Of a DNA stretch of 64,000 nt, positions 54,098 through 61,990 are shown in pieces. The DNA is from Hyphomicrobiales bacterium. Its GTDB lineage: Bacteria > Pseudomonadota > Alphaproteobacteria > Rhizobiales > Beijerinckiaceae. The stretch lies in the NCBI GenBank assembly GCA_019247795.1, contig JAFBAK010000245.1, positions 1-64,000 on the forward strand, read 5' to 3'. Every line of letters begins with the position of its first letter. Position 1 is the stretch's first letter. The notes beneath the pieces were generated by a model. The model saw only the letters and a program-made list of their open reading frames with translations. It was not told where the DNA came from and made no database searches. The translations under genes and the position numbers were made by a program.

Positions 54098-54475
54098 CTA
54101 AAAGCACCTGATTTCCGCCTCCGCCTGGGCGCGGCGCAAATCATCGACCACCTTTTTCGAAAATTCGGTCGCCCGAAACATGTTGCCGAGATTGCCGGGC
54201 GTCTGGATCATGCTCATCACCGTTTCGGCATCGACATATCGCTCATAGGGGACGAGCGAGGCAATCACATCGATCGAGCAGGAGCATCGTTCGAGCGCTT
54301 GATGTGTTTCCCCGTTCGCCTTCATGCATGCGAATACGTAATCGGCACGGGCCGAGGTAGGATAATCGTTGATCTCCGCTGCAAATGCGGGGGGCGACGA
54401 ATAGGTTATCCAAAGACCGAGCATCGCGCCCGCAAGCAGAGCCTTCCAGCGTGAAATTGACATGCTCGACATCAT
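54098..54475 (-). CDS. Small exported cysteine-containing protein, unknown
   Basis: This is a conserved-looking exported protein of about 125 residues. ISRWKALLAGAMLGLWITYS and the following PPAFAAE make a signal peptide. The mature part has FACMKANGETHQALERCSCSIDVIASLVPYERY and ends EAEIRCF, giving four cysteines that could form two disulfides. The C-terminal half is predicted helical. Start is one of several ATGs (54475, 54472, 54463). It sits between the SoxYZ-like carrier and pqqA, so a periplasmic role in PQQ-linked oxidation is plausible. I do not recognise the family. Confidence 0.65.
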   Translation of the reverse strand: MMSSMSISRWKALLAGAMLGLWITYSSPPAFAAEINDYPTSARADYVFACMKANGETHQALERCSCSIDVIASLVPYERYVDAETVMSMIQTPGNLGNMFRATEFSKKVVDDLRRAQAEAEIRCF

Positions 54476-54676
54476 GGCTGATTTGCAGAACGATCCTAAC
54501 TCCGGGGCAGGTCCCATGAAATTCGGGTAACAAGCCACCCGAGGACACGCCCCTGGCTCGATTTAAGACCAGTAAACGAAGATTTCCAAGGGTCGCGAGC
54601 CGGTGGGTGGCTGCCGCGGTCGCGCCTGGCACAAGAGAAAGTGATCTTCCGCGCAACGAAATATCGATTGACGAGA

Positions 54677-54705
54677 TTGAAAAGGATCGGGTGCGGGGGT
54701 ATGTC
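54677..54705 (+). promoter_or_regulatory. Candidate promoter of the pqq operon
   Basis: TTGAAA (54677-54682) and TATGTC (54700-54705) are separated by exactly 17 bases, placing a transcription start near 54712, about 30 bases before pqqA. The hexamers fit a housekeeping sigma factor reasonably well; no operator is evident. Confidence 0.4.
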
Positions 54706-54742
54706 TAACGTCGCAAGAACTTTCTTGTTGAAGGAGGAAGCG

Positions 54743-54820
54743 ATGGCCTGGTCGACACCTTGCGTGACTGAAGTCTGCGTCGGCATGGAAGTCACGAGCT
54801 ACGAGTCGGCGGAAATCTGA
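54743..54820 (+). CDS. pqqA: PQQ precursor peptide
   Basis: This 25-codon gene, too short for the ORF track, encodes the ribosomal peptide from which pyrroloquinoline quinone is made. The sequence contains EVCVGMEVTSYESAEI, with the Glu16 and Tyr20 (E-V-T-S-Y) that PqqE cross-links to form the cofactor skeleton. AAGGAGGAAGCG immediately precedes the ATG, a strong ribosome site suiting the high dose of precursor peptide. pqqB follows after 13 bases. The match to PqqA is unmistakable. Confidence 0.96.
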   Translation: MAWSTPCVTEVCVGMEVTSYESAEI

Positions 54821-54833
54821 AGAAGCCGGATTC

Positions 54834-55763
54834 GTGCCGCTCGATGAGCGGCTTGCGACGAAGCTTAAAATCGTCGTTCTCGGCTCTGCGGCGGGGGGCG
54901 GTTATCCCCAATGGAACTGCCGCTGTCCGGTATGTGACTTAGCGTGGCGGCGTGACCGTCGAGTTTCGGCGCGCACGCAATCGAGCCTCGCGGTCACTGC
55001 CGACGGACACCATTGGTTTCTTTTAAACGCTTCGCCGGATTTAAGGCAGCAGATCCAGAGCACGCCTGCGCTTTGGCCCGGCGAGTCTGGTCGCCATTCA
55101 CCTCTCCGCGGCATCTTCCTCACGAACGGGGATGTCGATCACCTCGCCGGGTTGTTGGCGCTTAGAGAGCGGCAGGCTTTTACTGTATTCGGCACGGCAG
55201 CAACGCTTAAGCTCATCGAAGGCAATTCGATCTTTCGCGTGCTCGACCCGTCTCTCGTGAGCATGCGGCCGCTGCAGGACGGCGTCGAAATCGACCCTGG
55301 ATTCGACCTGAAGGTGACCCCCTTCTTCGTGCCCGGCAAGGTGCCCCTTCATGAGGAGAGCGGTGCAGTCGACATTGGCGGTATCGGAGAAACCACCCTT
55401 GGGCTCGAAATCCGTTCTTCCACAGCGAGATTGGTCTATATTCCCGGTTGTGCGAAGATGAGCGAAGGCATCTTGCGCAGGGTCAGCGGCGCCGATCTTC
55501 TCCTCTTCGACGGCACGACCTATACGGACGACGAGATGGTTCGTCTCGGGCTTTCCAACAAGACGGCCTGGCGCATGGGGCATATGGCGATCACCGGCAA
55601 AGAAGGCTCGCTTCGCGCATTCGGCGAGGCTGGAATCGGGCGCAAGGTCTACACGCATATCAACAACACCAATCCCATCCTGATCGAGGCATCGCCGGAG
55701 CGGCGTGCCGTCGAAATGGCGGGTTGGGAAGTGGCCTATGACGGCATGGAGATCGTGCTGTGA
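54834..55763 (+). CDS. pqqB: PQQ biosynthesis protein B
   Basis: PqqB is a metallo-hydrolase-fold protein that hydroxylates the tyrosine-derived part of the PQQ precursor. IVVLGSAAGGGYPQWNCRCPVCDLAW is the family signature including the Cys residues that bind structural zinc. LTNGDVDHLAGLLALRE is the altered metallo-beta-lactamase motif, and THINNTNPILIEAS is conserved near the end. At 309 residues the length fits. The start is GTG at 54834. The stop overlaps pqqC as GTGA. Confidence 0.95.
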   Translation: MPLDERLATKLKIVVLGSAAGGGYPQWNCRCPVCDLAWRRDRRVSARTQSSLAVTADGHHWFLLNASPDLRQQIQSTPALWPGESGRHSPLRGIFLTNGDVDHLAGLLALRERQAFTVFGTAATLKLIEGNSIFRVLDPSLVSMRPLQDGVEIDPGFDLKVTPFFVPGKVPLHEESGAVDIGGIGETTLGLEIRSSTARLVYIPGCAKMSEGILRRVSGADLLLFDGTTYTDDEMVRLGLSNKTAWRMGHMAITGKEGSLRAFGEAGIGRKVYTHINNTNPILIEASPERRAVEMAGWEVAYDGMEIVL

Positions 55764-56497
55764 ACGATGTGATGGCGCCCAACCTTCTGGAAGCGGAGCT
55801 GCGCGAGATCGGCGCCACGCGCTATCACAACCTGCATCCTTTCCACCGTCGACTGCATGGAGGCAAATGTTCCCTCGCCGAAGTGCGCGCCTGGGCGCTG
55901 AACCGCTATTATTATCAGTCGATGATCCCGGCAAAGGATGCCACGATCCTGTCGCGCATGAACGACCCGGCCCTGCGTCGCGAATGGCGCCGGCGCGTGA
56001 TAGACCATGACGGCGAAGCCGAAGGGGATGGCGGCATCGCGCGCTGGCTGCACCTCACGACCGGCCTTGGGCTCAAGCGCCACTTCGTGATCTCGACTTG
56101 CGGCATTCTTCCCGCGACGCGTTTTGCGGTCGAGGCCTATGTGCATTTCTGCCGCGAACGCACCCTGCTCGAAGCGATCGCCTCGTCCCTCACCGAGCTT
56201 TTCTCGCCCCAGATCATCGGCGAGCGTGTCGAAGGCATGCTGAAGCATTACGACTTCGTGACCGCGGACACCCTCGCTTATTTCACAAAGCGTCCGCCGC
56301 AGGCGCAGCGGGATTCCGATTTCGCGCTCGACTATGTCCGCAAACATGCCCGCACCCCGGCCGAGCAGCAGAGTGTGCTAGACGCCCTCAAGTTCAAATG
56401 CGACGTGCTCTGGGTTCAGCTCGACGCGCTCTGGCATGCCTATGTCGAAGATCACCTGCCGCCTGGCGCGTGGCGTCCGGACGAGGCGCTTGCATGA
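55760..56497 (+). CDS. pqqC: PQQ synthase (final oxidase)
   Basis: PqqC performs the cofactor-free oxidation and ring closure giving PQQ. Recognisable segments are YHNLHPFHRRLHGGKCSLAEVRAWALNRYYYQSMIP, DHDGEAEGDGGIARWLHLT and SSLTELFSPQIIGERVEGML. At 245 residues it is a normal stand-alone PqqC, not the PqqC/D fusion of Methylobacterium. The start is the GTG overlapping the pqqB stop, and its own stop overlaps pqqD as ATGA. Confidence 0.96.
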   Translation: MNDVMAPNLLEAELREIGATRYHNLHPFHRRLHGGKCSLAEVRAWALNRYYYQSMIPAKDATILSRMNDPALRREWRRRVIDHDGEAEGDGGIARWLHLTTGLGLKRHFVISTCGILPATRFAVEAYVHFCRERTLLEAIASSLTELFSPQIIGERVEGMLKHYDFVTADTLAYFTKRPPQAQRDSDFALDYVRKHARTPAEQQSVLDALKFKCDVLWVQLDALWHAYVEDHLPPGAWRPDEALA

Positions 56498-56787
56498 CGG
56501 AAGGGGATGCCAGCTCCCTCTCCGGCGCCTCACGTCCGCGCCTGCCGCGCGGCGTGCGCCTCAAGCACGACGATATTCGCAACGAATGGCTGCTGCTGGC
56601 GCCGGAGAGAGTATTGAAAACGAACGCCATCGCGGTTGAGATTCTCAAGCGATGCACCGGCGAGAAGAGCCTTGACGCTATCGTTGATGATCTCGCGAGC
56701 ACCTTCACGGCCGAGCGCTCGCGGGTCGATAACGACGTGCGCGCGCTCTTGACGGAACTCGCGACGAAAAGGCTCGTCGATCTATGA
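56494..56787 (+). CDS. pqqD: PQQ peptide chaperone PqqD
   Basis: PqqD is a RiPP recognition element that binds PqqA and presents it to PqqE. It is hidden inside a longer frame in the ORF track; the real start is the ATG at 56494. The 97 residues include GVRLKHDDIRNEWLLLAPERVLKTNAIAVEILKRCTG and EKSLDAIVDDL, the typical winged-helix-like fold. The N-terminal 15 residues are a Ser-rich extension. It overlaps pqqC and pqqE as ATGA on both sides, suggesting fixed stoichiometry with its partners. Confidence 0.95.
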   Translation: MTEGDASSLSGASRPRLPRGVRLKHDDIRNEWLLLAPERVLKTNAIAVEILKRCTGEKSLDAIVDDLASTFTAERSRVDNDVRALLTELATKRLVDL

Positions 56788-57926
56788 ACGCTGCCGATCC
56801 TTCACGCCCCGTCGGGCTGCTCGCGGAGCTCACGCATCGCTGCCCATTGGGGTGCCCGTATTGCTCCAATCCGCTGGAGCTCGACCCCCGTCAGCACGAG
56901 CTCGACACGGCGAGCTGGAAGCGCGTCTTTTCGGAAGCGGCGGCTGTCGGAATCCTGCAGCTGCATCTTTCGGGTGGAGAGCCAGCATCGAGGCGCGACC
57001 TCGTGGAACTCGTCGCGCATGGCGCCAAGCTTGGGCTTTACAGCAACCTCATCACCTCAGGCATCGGCCTAACGCAAATGTTGGTGAGCAAACTCGCCGA
57101 GGCAGGCCTCGATCACGTGCAGCTGTCGATCCAGGACTCGGAGCCTCGGTCGGCCGACCATATCGCCGGCTACAAGGGCGCTTTCGCCCGCAAGCTCGAG
57201 GCGGCCTCCTTCGTGACCGAGGCCGGCCTGCCGTTGACCGTCAACGCGGTGATCCATCGCGCCAATGTGCGCCGCGCCGGTGCCATGGTCGAGCTTGCGG
57301 TGCGTCTCGGGGCCCGACGCGTTGAGATCGCGCATACCCAATATTACGGCTGGGGTGCCAAGAATCGCGGTCTCTTGATGCCGTCCCGCGAGGAGGCGGA
57401 AGCGGCGATCGGTGAAGTCGAGGCGCTCAAGACAAGCCTCTCCGGCACGATCGTCATCGACCATGTCGCTCCCGATTATCATGCGCGCTACCCCAAGCCC
57501 TGCATGTCGGGATGGGCACGGCGCACCTTGAATGTCACCCCTTCGGGCAAGGTGCTGCCTTGTCACGCCGCCGAGCTTATTCCCGGACTCGAATTCTGGA
57601 ACGTCGCAGATCATTCCCTCGACGAAATCTGGAATCATTCGCCTGCCTTCAATGCGTTCCGGGGCGATGATTGGATGCGAGAGCCTTGCCGTTCCTGCTC
57701 GCGCAAGACCATTGATTTTGGCGGCTGTCGCTGCCAAGCCTTCATGTTGACGGGAGAGGCTCGCAATGCGGACCCTGTCTGCCACCTCTCGCCTCACCAT
57801 CATGTCGTCGAGACGATCCTTGCCGAGGCACGCGACGACACCCATCCGCCGCAGCCCTACGCGTACCGAAGATTGCGCCCTTCGACAGCCGTCAGACGGG
57901 AACGCTTGGACATCTCTGCGGACTGA
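56784..57926 (+). CDS. pqqE: PQQ biosynthesis radical SAM enzyme
   Basis: PqqE forms the carbon-carbon bond between Glu and Tyr of PqqA. The radical SAM motif CPLGCPYC gives Cys20, Cys24 and Cys27. LHLSGGEPASRRDLVEL is the GGE SAM-binding motif. The C-terminal SPASM cluster ligands include CMSGW, LPCHAAE, EPCRSCSRKTIDFGGCRCQAF and CHLSPHH. At 380 residues it has normal length. The ATG overlaps the pqqD stop. No pqqF/pqqG protease gene is seen in this window. Confidence 0.97.
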   Translation: MNAADPSRPVGLLAELTHRCPLGCPYCSNPLELDPRQHELDTASWKRVFSEAAAVGILQLHLSGGEPASRRDLVELVAHGAKLGLYSNLITSGIGLTQMLVSKLAEAGLDHVQLSIQDSEPRSADHIAGYKGAFARKLEAASFVTEAGLPLTVNAVIHRANVRRAGAMVELAVRLGARRVEIAHTQYYGWGAKNRGLLMPSREEAEAAIGEVEALKTSLSGTIVIDHVAPDYHARYPKPCMSGWARRTLNVTPSGKVLPCHAAELIPGLEFWNVADHSLDEIWNHSPAFNAFRGDDWMREPCRSCSRKTIDFGGCRCQAFMLTGEARNADPVCHLSPHHHVVETILAEARDDTHPPQPYAYRRLRPSTAVRRERLDISAD

Positions 57927-57998
57927 TCCATAGTTCGCAGGAAGAACCCAGAATCGGGCGGGCTTGCGACCCTTTCCACGCCAAGGAGCAGTATCACC

Positions 57999-58397
57999 AT
58001 GAGACAAGCGTTTCTGTGCGCCATTCTGGGTGCGAGCGCCGGCCTTTCTTTTGCGACGGGCGCCCTGGCGCAAGACGCCGCCGCAGGTGAGAAGGTGTTC
58101 GCGATCTGCCGCGCTTGTCACCAAATCGGCGAAGGCGCGAAGAATGCTGTCGGGCCGGTCCTCAATGGCGTGATCGGCCGAAAGGCAGGCACTTATCCGG
58201 GCTATTCGTATTCGGACGCCAACAAGAATTCCGGCATCACCTGGGACGAGGCGACCTTCACTACCTACATCATGGATCCACGCGCCAAGGTGCCTGGTAC
58301 GAAGATGATCTTCGTCGGCATCAAGGACGAGCAGAAGATCAAGGACCTGATTGCCTTCTTGAAGCAGTATGACGCGGACGGCAAAAAAGTGCAGTGA
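57999..58397 (+). CDS. Periplasmic class I cytochrome c
   Basis: This exported electron carrier has a signal peptide (MRQAFLCAILGASAGLSFAT, ending GALAQ) and one heme motif, CRACHQ, with the axial Met probably in PGTKMIFVGIKDEQ. GPVLNGVIGRKAGTYPGYSYSDANKNSGITWDEATF resembles cytochrome c2/c550 of alphaproteobacteria. The mature size is about 107 residues. AAGGAG lies upstream of the ATG. Position directly after pqqE suggests it takes electrons from a PQQ-dependent dehydrogenase, but it is not demonstrably the MxaG-type cytochrome cL, which is larger. Confidence 0.9.
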   Translation: MRQAFLCAILGASAGLSFATGALAQDAAAGEKVFAICRACHQIGEGAKNAVGPVLNGVIGRKAGTYPGYSYSDANKNSGITWDEATFTTYIMDPRAKVPGTKMIFVGIKDEQKIKDLIAFLKQYDADGKKVQ

Positions 58398-58431
58398 AAG
58401 CTGCAGTGACGTTCCAGCGTTCCCGTCACCA

Positions 58432-58480
58432 CGAAGCCTCGATGATCCCAGAGAGCTCGCTTCACCGGTTCGAGGCTTCG
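58432..58480 (+). other. 11-bp inverted repeat between cytochrome c and ABC genes
   Basis: CGAAGCCTCGA (58432-58442) and TCGAGGCTTCG (58470-58480) are perfect complements separated by 27 bases. The stem is strong enough to stop transcription or define an RNA structure between the cytochrome c gene and the ABC pair. No T-run follows. Confidence 0.5.
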
Positions 58481-58531
58481 CTGCGGCGCTTCCGCTTCAC
58501 GACGGCGCAACCATAGGCGGCGAGAGGCGTC

Positions 58532-59302
58532 GTGCCTGACATGTCTTGCGCGCCCGCCCTCTTGATCGAGCATGTGACGCACGCTTATGGCGAACGCGTC
58601 GCGCTCGATGATGTGAGCTTCACGGTCGCTCGCGGGAGTTGCACGGCGCTTCTCGGGCTTAATGGCGCCGGCAAGACCACTCTGTTCTCCCTCGTGACGA
58701 GGCTGTTCGCCGCACGACGCGGGCGGATAAGCGTGTTCGGGTTCGACATCGATCGCGATCCCGGCGAAGCGCTGCGGCGGCTCGGCGTCGTTTTCCAGGC
58801 GCGCACCCTCGATCTCGATCTGAGCGTCGCGCAAAATCTTCGCTACCACGCAGCCTTGCATGGTCTTGGCGGACGCGAAGCCAAGGCGCGCGGCGCAGAG
58901 ATGCTGGCGCGCATGGAGCTTTCCGGACGCGCCGGGGAGAAGGCGCGCCATCTCTCCGGCGGACAGATGCGTCGCGTCGAGATCGCGCGAGCCTTGCTGC
59001 ATGCTCCCCGCCTTCTCGTCCTCGATGAGCCGACGGTCGGTCTCGACATCAACTCGCGGGCCGGCATCTTGCGGCATCTCCGCGCCCTCGTGGCGCAAAC
59101 GGGTCTAACCGTGCTGTGGGCGACCCACCTGCTCGATGAAGTCGAGCCCACGGATGAGGTCGTCGTCCTGCACAAAGGCCGCATTCTCGCCACCGGCTCG
59201 GCGCAGGTCGTGATCGCGGCGCAAGGCAAGAAGGACATCGGCGGGGCGTTCTCGGCGCTAATCGCCGAGCCTGCGACCGCGGACGCGGAGTCACCGCAAT
59301 GA
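58532..59302 (+). CDS. PQQ-associated ABC transporter, ATP-binding protein
   Basis: This ABC ATPase belongs to the group linked to PQQ-dependent alcohol oxidation systems (PQQ_ABC_ATP type). Walker A is GLNGAGKTT, the signature is HLSGGQMRRVEIARAL and Walker B is LLVLDEPTVGLD, with the H-loop in WATHLLDE. The GTG at 58532 has GAGAGGCG upstream; an ATG three codons later is possible. It overlaps the permease gene as ATGA. The transported compound is not known; export of a toxic aldehyde or maturation component has been suggested only by context. Confidence 0.88.
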   Translation: MPDMSCAPALLIEHVTHAYGERVALDDVSFTVARGSCTALLGLNGAGKTTLFSLVTRLFAARRGRISVFGFDIDRDPGEALRRLGVVFQARTLDLDLSVAQNLRYHAALHGLGGREAKARGAEMLARMELSGRAGEKARHLSGGQMRRVEIARALLHAPRLLVLDEPTVGLDINSRAGILRHLRALVAQTGLTVLWATHLLDEVEPTDEVVVLHKGRILATGSAQVVIAAQGKKDIGGAFSALIAEPATADAESPQ

Positions 59303-60159
59303 CGACACCTGTCGCCACAAGCGAGCTGCATCGCCTCGAGGAGCCGCGGCGCGGCTTCTCGCTTGGCCAATATCTGACCTGCCTCATGGGCGTGGTCTGG
59401 CGCGAAGGTCTGCGTTTTCTGCATCAGCGTGAGCGCTTCATCTCGGCCCTCGTCCGCCCACTCGTCTGGCTCCTCATTTTCGCGGCCGGATTTCGCAGCG
59501 TGCTCGGCGTTTCGATCATCCCCCCTTACGACACCTATGTCCTCTATGAGGAGTACATCACGCCCGGCCTCGTGGCGATGATCCAGCTTTTCAACGGCAT
59601 GCAATCCTCCTTGTCGATGGTTTACGACCGGGAGATGGGCAACATGCGCATCCTGCTCGTGAGCCCTCTGCCGCGCTGGTTCATCCTCGTCTCGAAGCTC
59701 ATGGCGGGCACCGCCGTGTCGGTCATTCAGGTCTACGCCTATCTCCTCATCGCGTGGCTTTGGGGCATCGAGCCGCCGAAGCTCGGCTATGTGACGGTGC
59801 TCCCGGCGCTCGTAATGAGCGGCATGATGCTGGGTGCGCTCGGCATGCTGCTCTCTTCGATGATCAAGCAGCTCGAGAATTTCGCGGGCGTCATGAATTT
59901 CGTGATCTTCCCGATGTTCTTCGCCTCCTCGGCGCTCTACCCGCTTTGGCGCGTCCAGGAGACGAGCCCGATTCTCTACGTGATCTGCCAGCTCAATCCC
60001 TTCACCTACGCGGTCGAGCTAATCCGCTTCGCGCTTTATTGCCAGGTCGATTGGAAATCGCTCGGGATCGTGTTCGGCTGCACGGCGGTATTTCTCGCGG
60101 GTGCTCTCATCGCCTATGATCCGTCGAAAGGGTTGATCGGACGACGGGGTGCGGCGTAA
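59299..60159 (+). CDS. PQQ-associated ABC-2 type permease
   Basis: This inner-membrane permease of 286 residues resembles the PedC-type ABC-2 proteins found with PQQ alcohol dehydrogenases. Predicted membrane segments include LVRPLVWLLIFAAGFRSVLG, GLVAMIQLFNGMQSSLSMVYD, SVIQVYAYLLIAWLWG, VLPALVMSGMMLGALGMLL and VFGCTAVFLAGALIAY. DREMGNMRILLVSPLPRWFIL is the conserved cytoplasmic loop. It overlaps the ATPase gene by four bases and is followed after 27 bases by a binding-protein gene. Confidence 0.88.
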   Translation: MTTPVATSELHRLEEPRRGFSLGQYLTCLMGVVWREGLRFLHQRERFISALVRPLVWLLIFAAGFRSVLGVSIIPPYDTYVLYEEYITPGLVAMIQLFNGMQSSLSMVYDREMGNMRILLVSPLPRWFILVSKLMAGTAVSVIQVYAYLLIAWLWGIEPPKLGYVTVLPALVMSGMMLGALGMLLSSMIKQLENFAGVMNFVIFPMFFASSALYPLWRVQETSPILYVICQLNPFTYAVELIRFALYCQVDWKSLGIVFGCTAVFLAGALIAYDPSKGLIGRRGAA

Positions 60160-60186
60160 GCGCTGCTTGGTTTTATCGGACAGAAC

Positions 60187-61176
60187 ATGCGACCCTTGCG
60201 CCTTCCCTTGTCTCGCCGCCTTTTCCTCGCAGCCATCGCGCTCGTCGCGGCGAAACCGGCGCGTGCCGAAAACATTATTCGGCTCGCAGCCCAGAAGACC
60301 GGTACCTTTGCGTGGGAACTCGAGATCATCGCCAATCACGGTCTCGACAAGTCGGCGGAAATCGCGATCGAGACGACGGAATTCGCCAGCCCTCAAGCAG
60401 CCGAGCTGGCGCTCCTCGGCGGCCAAGTCGACATCATCGTTTCCGACTGGCTCTACGTCTCGCGTGCCCGCTCGCTCGGCGAGCGTCTCGCCTTCTACCC
60501 TTATTCCTCGGCGATCGGCGCCATCATGACGCCGCCCTCCTCCACGATCACGAGCTTGCGCGACCTCAAGGGCAGGACCCTTGCGGTCGCGGGAAGCGCT
60601 CTCGACAAGAGCTGGCTCATTGTCCAAGGCGCCGCGCTCCACGACGGGCTCGATCTCAAATCCGACGCGACGATCGTCTACGGCGCACCGTCGCTTCTCG
60701 CGGCCAAGGCACGACAAGGCGAATTCGCCGCGAGCCTCAACTTTTGGAATTTCTGTGCCGAGCTCGAGGCCGAGGGTTTCCATCGTTTGGCCGGTGTGGA
60801 GGAATTGGCCGAAACGCTCGGCGCAACCGGGCCCCTCACAAATCTCGGATACGTGTTCAGCGAGGCATGGGCTCGCCGCAACGGAGCCGTTCTCGCGCGC
60901 TTTCTCGACATTTCGCGCAAGGCAAAAAACATTTTAGCCGAAAATCCTGAGGAATGGGAAAGGCTGAGGCCACGCTTGAACCTGCGTGATGCCGGCGCGC
61001 TCACGGTGCTTCGCCAACGTTACGGGCAAGGCATTCCGCGCCGGTCCGTGGAAGCGGAGGAAGCCGACGCCCGCACGCTTTACGCCGTGCTCGCACGGCT
61101 CGGTGGCGCCGAGCTCGTCGGCAAGGCGAACGAGCTCGAGCCGGGCACCTTTTACAAGATCAACACGGGCGGGTAG
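60187..61176 (+). CDS. NitT/TauT-type ABC substrate-binding protein
   Basis: This is a periplasmic binding protein of the nitrate/sulfonate/thiamine-precursor superfamily. It starts with LPLSRRLFLAAIALVAAKPARAE, a probable twin-arginine signal. The mature part has EFASPQAAELALLGGQVDIIVSDWLYVSRARS, typical of the family's ligand loop, and DLKGRTLAVAGSALDKSWLI. About 329 residues is normal. It precedes its own permease and ATPase. The ligand cannot be read; adjacency to PQQ genes suggests a compound linked to alcohol oxidation. Confidence 0.85.
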   Translation: MRPLRLPLSRRLFLAAIALVAAKPARAENIIRLAAQKTGTFAWELEIIANHGLDKSAEIAIETTEFASPQAAELALLGGQVDIIVSDWLYVSRARSLGERLAFYPYSSAIGAIMTPPSSTITSLRDLKGRTLAVAGSALDKSWLIVQGAALHDGLDLKSDATIVYGAPSLLAAKARQGEFAASLNFWNFCAELEAEGFHRLAGVEELAETLGATGPLTNLGYVFSEAWARRNGAVLARFLDISRKAKNILAENPEEWERLRPRLNLRDAGALTVLRQRYGQGIPRRSVEAEEADARTLYAVLARLGGAELVGKANELEPGTFYKINTGG

Positions 61177-61249
61177 CTCGCACGATGGATTATCCACCCG
61201 CCTGCTCGCACCCCCTTCGCCGCAGGACGACAAAGGAGCTTTCGGCAGC

Positions 61250-61990
61250 GTGATCTGGCGCATCGCATCGCTTGCCGGATTCCTGCTCGCCTGGCAATTG
61301 GGCTCGAGCCTTGCAGGGGCCGCCATTCTGCCGTCCCCGGCGGCCGTGCTCATGGCGCTGTTGGAGGAGGCCCGCTCAGGCGCGCTCGCCCTCAATCTTC
61401 TGGCGACTCTCGCAAGAGTCGCGGCGGCCTTCACGGTTGCGATCCTCTTCGGTTCCGCGATCGGTTATGCGATGGGTCGTTCCGCGACTTTCGACCGGGT
61501 CGCCGATCCCTGGCTGATCTTGCTGCTCAACCTTCCAGCGCTCGTCATCATCCTTCTCGCCTATGTGTGGTTCGGCCTCACCGAGGCCGCCGCCGTGGGC
61601 GCCGTGGCCATCAATAAACTGCCGAACACCGTCGCCACCTTGCGCGAGGGCGCGCGCGCGCTCGATCCGGCGCTCGACGAAATGGGGCAGGCTTTCACTT
61701 TCGACCCATTGACGCGGGCTCGCCATATCGTCGTGCCGCAGCTTGCCCCCTATCTTGCGGCCGCAACCCGGACTGGCTTGTCGCTTGTCTGGAAGATCGT
61801 ACTCGTCGTCGAGCTGATCGGCCGGCCGAACGGCGTCGGTTTTGCCATCGGCACCGCGTTCCAACTATTCGACGTTGCCCGCATTCTCGCCTACGGTCTT
61901 TGCTTCGTGGCGGTGATGTTGGCGATCGAAACATGCCTGGTGCAGCCCCTTGAGCGACATGCATCGCGTTGGCGAATCCGCAAAGCTTGA
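61250..61990 (+). CDS. NitT/TauT-type ABC permease
   Basis: This SsuC/TauC-like permease has the typical LPSPAAVLMALLEEARSGALALNLLATLARV start and the EAA-type loop EGARALDPALDEMGQAFTF followed by HIVVPQLAPYLAAATRTGLSLVWKIVLVVELIG. Six membrane segments are apparent. The start is a GTG at 61250 with AAGGAG about 11-14 bases upstream; the track's longer ORF runs back into the binding-protein gene in another frame. It overlaps the ATPase gene by about 40 bases. Confidence 0.86.
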   Translation: MIWRIASLAGFLLAWQLGSSLAGAAILPSPAAVLMALLEEARSGALALNLLATLARVAAAFTVAILFGSAIGYAMGRSATFDRVADPWLILLLNLPALVIILLAYVWFGLTEAAAVGAVAINKLPNTVATLREGARALDPALDEMGQAFTFDPLTRARHIVVPQLAPYLAAATRTGLSLVWKIVLVVELIGRPNGVGFAIGTAFQLFDVARILAYGLCFVAVMLAIETCLVQPLERHASRWRIRKA

